A DNA stretch of 6,332 nt from Bacillota bacterium (GTDB taxonomy: Bacteria > Bacillota > Bacilli > Alicyclobacillales > SLC66), in contig JAKACR010000165.1 in assembly GCA_021821225.1 (NCBI GenBank), forward strand, positions 1 to 6,332, read 5' to 3'. Numbering within the stretch: the first letter of the stretch is position 1; each line of letters begins with the position of its first letter. Position numbers and translations under genes: made by a program. Below are positions 5,217 through 6,332 of this stretch, in pieces. The notes under the pieces are model-generated. The model saw nothing but the letters and a program-made list of their open reading frames with translations, ran no database searches and was not told the origin of the DNA.

Positions 5217-5918
5217 CTATGCGTGCGGGGTGGGATAAAGGATATAGCCCACGCCCGCCTGCGTGATGAGATAGACGGGCCGCTTCGGGTCAGGCTCCAG
5301 GCAGGAGCGCAATTTGCGCACGTATACGCGCAGATATTCATGATCGGTCCGATACTCAGACCCCCAGATTCTGGTCAGCAGATGCTCGTGCGTCAACACC
5401 TTGCCACAGTTGGACACGAACTCCTGCATCAGTTTCCACTCGGTCGGAGTCAGACGGGCACGCACAGTGCCGATGTTCAGTTCGCGCACATCCGGAATCA
5501 GGCGGATGTCGCCGCACGACAGAGAGGGGTCTTCGTTCGCGCTGTTGCTCCGGCGGATGAGCGCGCGCAGGCGGGCCAGCAGTTCCTGCAGGGAGAACGG
5601 CTTGGTCATGTAGTCGTCCGCACCGAGGTCCAGCGCGTGAATCAGGTCGGCCTCCGTATTGAGCGCGGTCAGCACCAGGATGGGTGCCGGCGTGATCTGT
5701 CGCAATCTGCGACACAGTTGGAAGCCGTCCATCTCCGGCAGTCGCAGATCGAGCAGGATGGCGTCAGGTTCTTTTGTGTACACTGCCTGAAGGGCGTCGT
5801 GCCCGTCGACGACCTCCGTCACCTGATAGCCTTCGAGTTGCAGGTTGGTTTTCAGCAGGCGCCTGTACTTCTCTTCATCTTCCACGATCAGTATCGACGC
5901 AGGGAGTGCGGATATCAT
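5217..5918 (-). CDS. OmpR/PhoB-family response regulator, KdpE-like
   Basis: The 233-aa product is a two-domain transcription factor. The receiver domain (about 7-122) has acidic residues Glu13 and Asp14, phospho-acceptor Asp57 in LLDLRLP, Thr84 and Lys106 in TKPF. The winged-helix DNA-binding domain (about 134-229) has LTPTEWKLM, GKVLTHEHLLTRIWG and YLRVYVRKLRSCLEPDPKRP, the last most like KdpE. The start at 5918 is chosen because AAGGAGGTG (5934-5926) lies at ideal spacing before it and the receiver begins at residue 7; a longer frame to 6002 would add 28 unconserved residues. The gene lies 93 bp downstream of the sensor kinase, presumably in the same transcript. KdpE controls potassium-uptake genes, but none are visible, so the target genes are unknown. 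Confidence 0.93.
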   Translation of the reverse strand: MISALPASILIVEDEEKYRRLLKTNLQLEGYQVTEVVDGHDALQAVYTKEPDAILLDLRLPEMDGFQLCRRLRQITPAPILVLTALNTEADLIHALDLGADDYMTKPFSLQELLARLRALIRRSNSANEDPSLSCGDIRLIPDVRELNIGTVRARLTPTEWKLMQEFVSNCGKVLTHEHLLTRIWGSEYRTDHEYLRVYVRKLRSCLEPDPKRPVYLITQAGVGYILYPTPHA

Positions 5919-5925
5919 CGATTCA

Positions 5926-5934
5926 CACCTCCTT
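5926..5934 (-). promoter_or_regulatory. Strong ribosome binding site that sets the response regulator start
   Basis: The minus strand reads AAGGAGGTG, a near-perfect complement of the 16S rRNA tail, with GGAGG 9 nt from the ATG at 5918. It argues against starting translation further upstream. Confidence 0.85.
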
Positions 5935-5975
5935 GGGGAAATGGGATCAAGTCCTCTGCGCGGCGATCTGATTCC

Positions 5976-6056
5976 AGATATCGCGTTCGAGGCTTCAGTC
6001 AAACGCGATATCTACTGGCGTTCGCCTGTCGGAATCTGGTTTATCCCATGTCCCCT
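5976..6056 (+). repeat. Dispersed repeat, copy D, with intercistronic hairpin
   Basis: This copy runs from AGATATC (5976) to the 17-mer TTTATCCCATGTCCCCT (6040-6056), which is identical to 1023-1039. Its left part is a perfect 12-bp inverted repeat, AGATATCGCGTT (5976-5987) and AACGCGATATCT (6002-6013), with a 14-nt loop. The right part lies inside the histidine kinase gene and encodes its last 14 residues and stop codon. On the mRNA the hairpin sits between kinase and regulator and overlaps the kinase stop at 6012-6014. Confidence 0.7.
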
Positions 6057-6332
6057 GACCGGTGCGGGAATTTCGAATCCGACTTCAAAACTGTCCGCGC
6101 GATTTCTGGCCCAGACCTTGCCGCCATGCGCCTCCACGATCCCTCTGACGATGCTCAGGCCAAGACCGGAACCCCTGGTTTCGGACTGAGCGTGTCCGGC
6201 GCTGCGGTAAAAGCGCTCAAAAATCCTGTCGAGATCCTCCGCGGGCACTCCATCGCCGCAATCCTCCACAACCGCGCGCAACAGCGACGCTGTCGCCGCC
6301 ACCTCCACCCGGACGGGACCCACCAGATCGGA
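6012..6332 (-). CDS. Sensor histidine kinase, C-terminal part (KdpD-like ATPase domain; 5' end outside window)
   Basis: About 106 C-terminal residues are visible; the frame stays open to the window edge, so sensor, dimerisation and phospho-histidine regions lie outside. The visible part is the HATPase_c catalytic domain: G1 box EDCGDGVP, F box DRIFERFYRS and G2 box RGSGLGLSIVRGIVEAHGG, followed by the usual final strand FEVGFEIP. The GIVEAHGG wording resembles KdpD, matching the KdpE-like partner immediately downstream. It would autophosphorylate on His and pass the phosphate to Asp57 of that regulator. The last 14 residues, RGHGINQIPTGERQ, go beyond the usual domain end and are encoded by a dispersed repeat, so this tail is probably acquired. 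The stimulus is unknown. Confidence 0.9.
   Translation of the reverse strand, partial: SDLVGPVRVEVAATASLLRAVVEDCGDGVPAEDLDRIFERFYRSAGHAQSETRGSGLGLSIVRGIVEAHGGKVWARNRADSFEVGFEIPAPVRGHGINQIPTGERQ

Noticed and set aside
5229..5240. An inverted TTTATCCCA-like match as another repeat copy
   Set aside because: It is explained by the conserved GYILYPT coding sequence of the response regulator, and its flanks do not match the repeat.
4751..5266. 171-aa + strand open frame from a TTG start
   Set aside because: There is no ribosome binding site, the sequence is Ser/Ala/Arg-rich, it overlaps the 3' end of the response regulator antisense, and its third positions are not GC-biased.
5919..6002. 28-residue N-terminal extension of the response regulator
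   Set aside because: An ideal AAGGAGGTG precedes the ATG at 5918, the receiver domain starts there, and the extension runs through the intercistronic hairpin.
5217..6332. Assigning kdpE and kdpD gene symbols
   Set aside because: The resemblance is clear, but kdpFABC and the KdpD sensor region are not visible, and KdpE-like regulators also serve other signals.

Overview
The window looks like chromosomal DNA from a moderately GC-rich bacterium, probably a Gram-positive Bacillota. The basis is strong AGGAGG-type ribosome binding sites (AAGGAGGTG before the response regulator, GGAGG before the dehydrogenase, GGAGGAGG before the solute-binding protein), one GTG start and TTGACA-type promoter elements. 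No gene fixes the taxon, so this is inference.

Layout. On the + strand lie a DJ-1/PfpI-family protein (152-769) and a D-isomer-specific 2-hydroxyacid dehydrogenase (1193-2194), separated by a 423-bp gap. That gap holds the tail of a lost minus-strand gene (779-865), a dispersed repeat copy and a hairpin-rich leader. On the - strand, read right to left, lie the 3' part of a sensor histidine kinase (6332-6012, cut by the window edge), a KdpE-like OmpR-family response regulator (5918-5217), an unrecognised 180-aa protein with its own promoter (4686-4144) and an orphan family 5 substrate-binding protein of an ABC importer (3948-2299). The dehydrogenase and the binding protein converge at about 2194-2299.

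The kinase and regulator form one two-component operon. The other genes do not form an obvious pathway: no permease or ATPase genes accompany the binding protein, and no kdpFABC genes are visible.

The most unusual content is non-coding. (1) A short dispersed repeat, about 65-90 bp, occurs in three clear copies (965-1039, 5102-5178, 5976-6056) and one degenerate copy (70-132), all in the same orientation. Two copies share the identical 17-mer TTTATCCCATGTCCCCT. The 5976-6056 copy encodes the last 14 residues and the stop codon of the histidine kinase and forms a 12-bp intercistronic hairpin. (2) Upstream of the binding protein is a tandem array with a strict 10-11 bp period (4045-4122) plus an inverted flanking copy. 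I see no complete new defence or metabolic system here.
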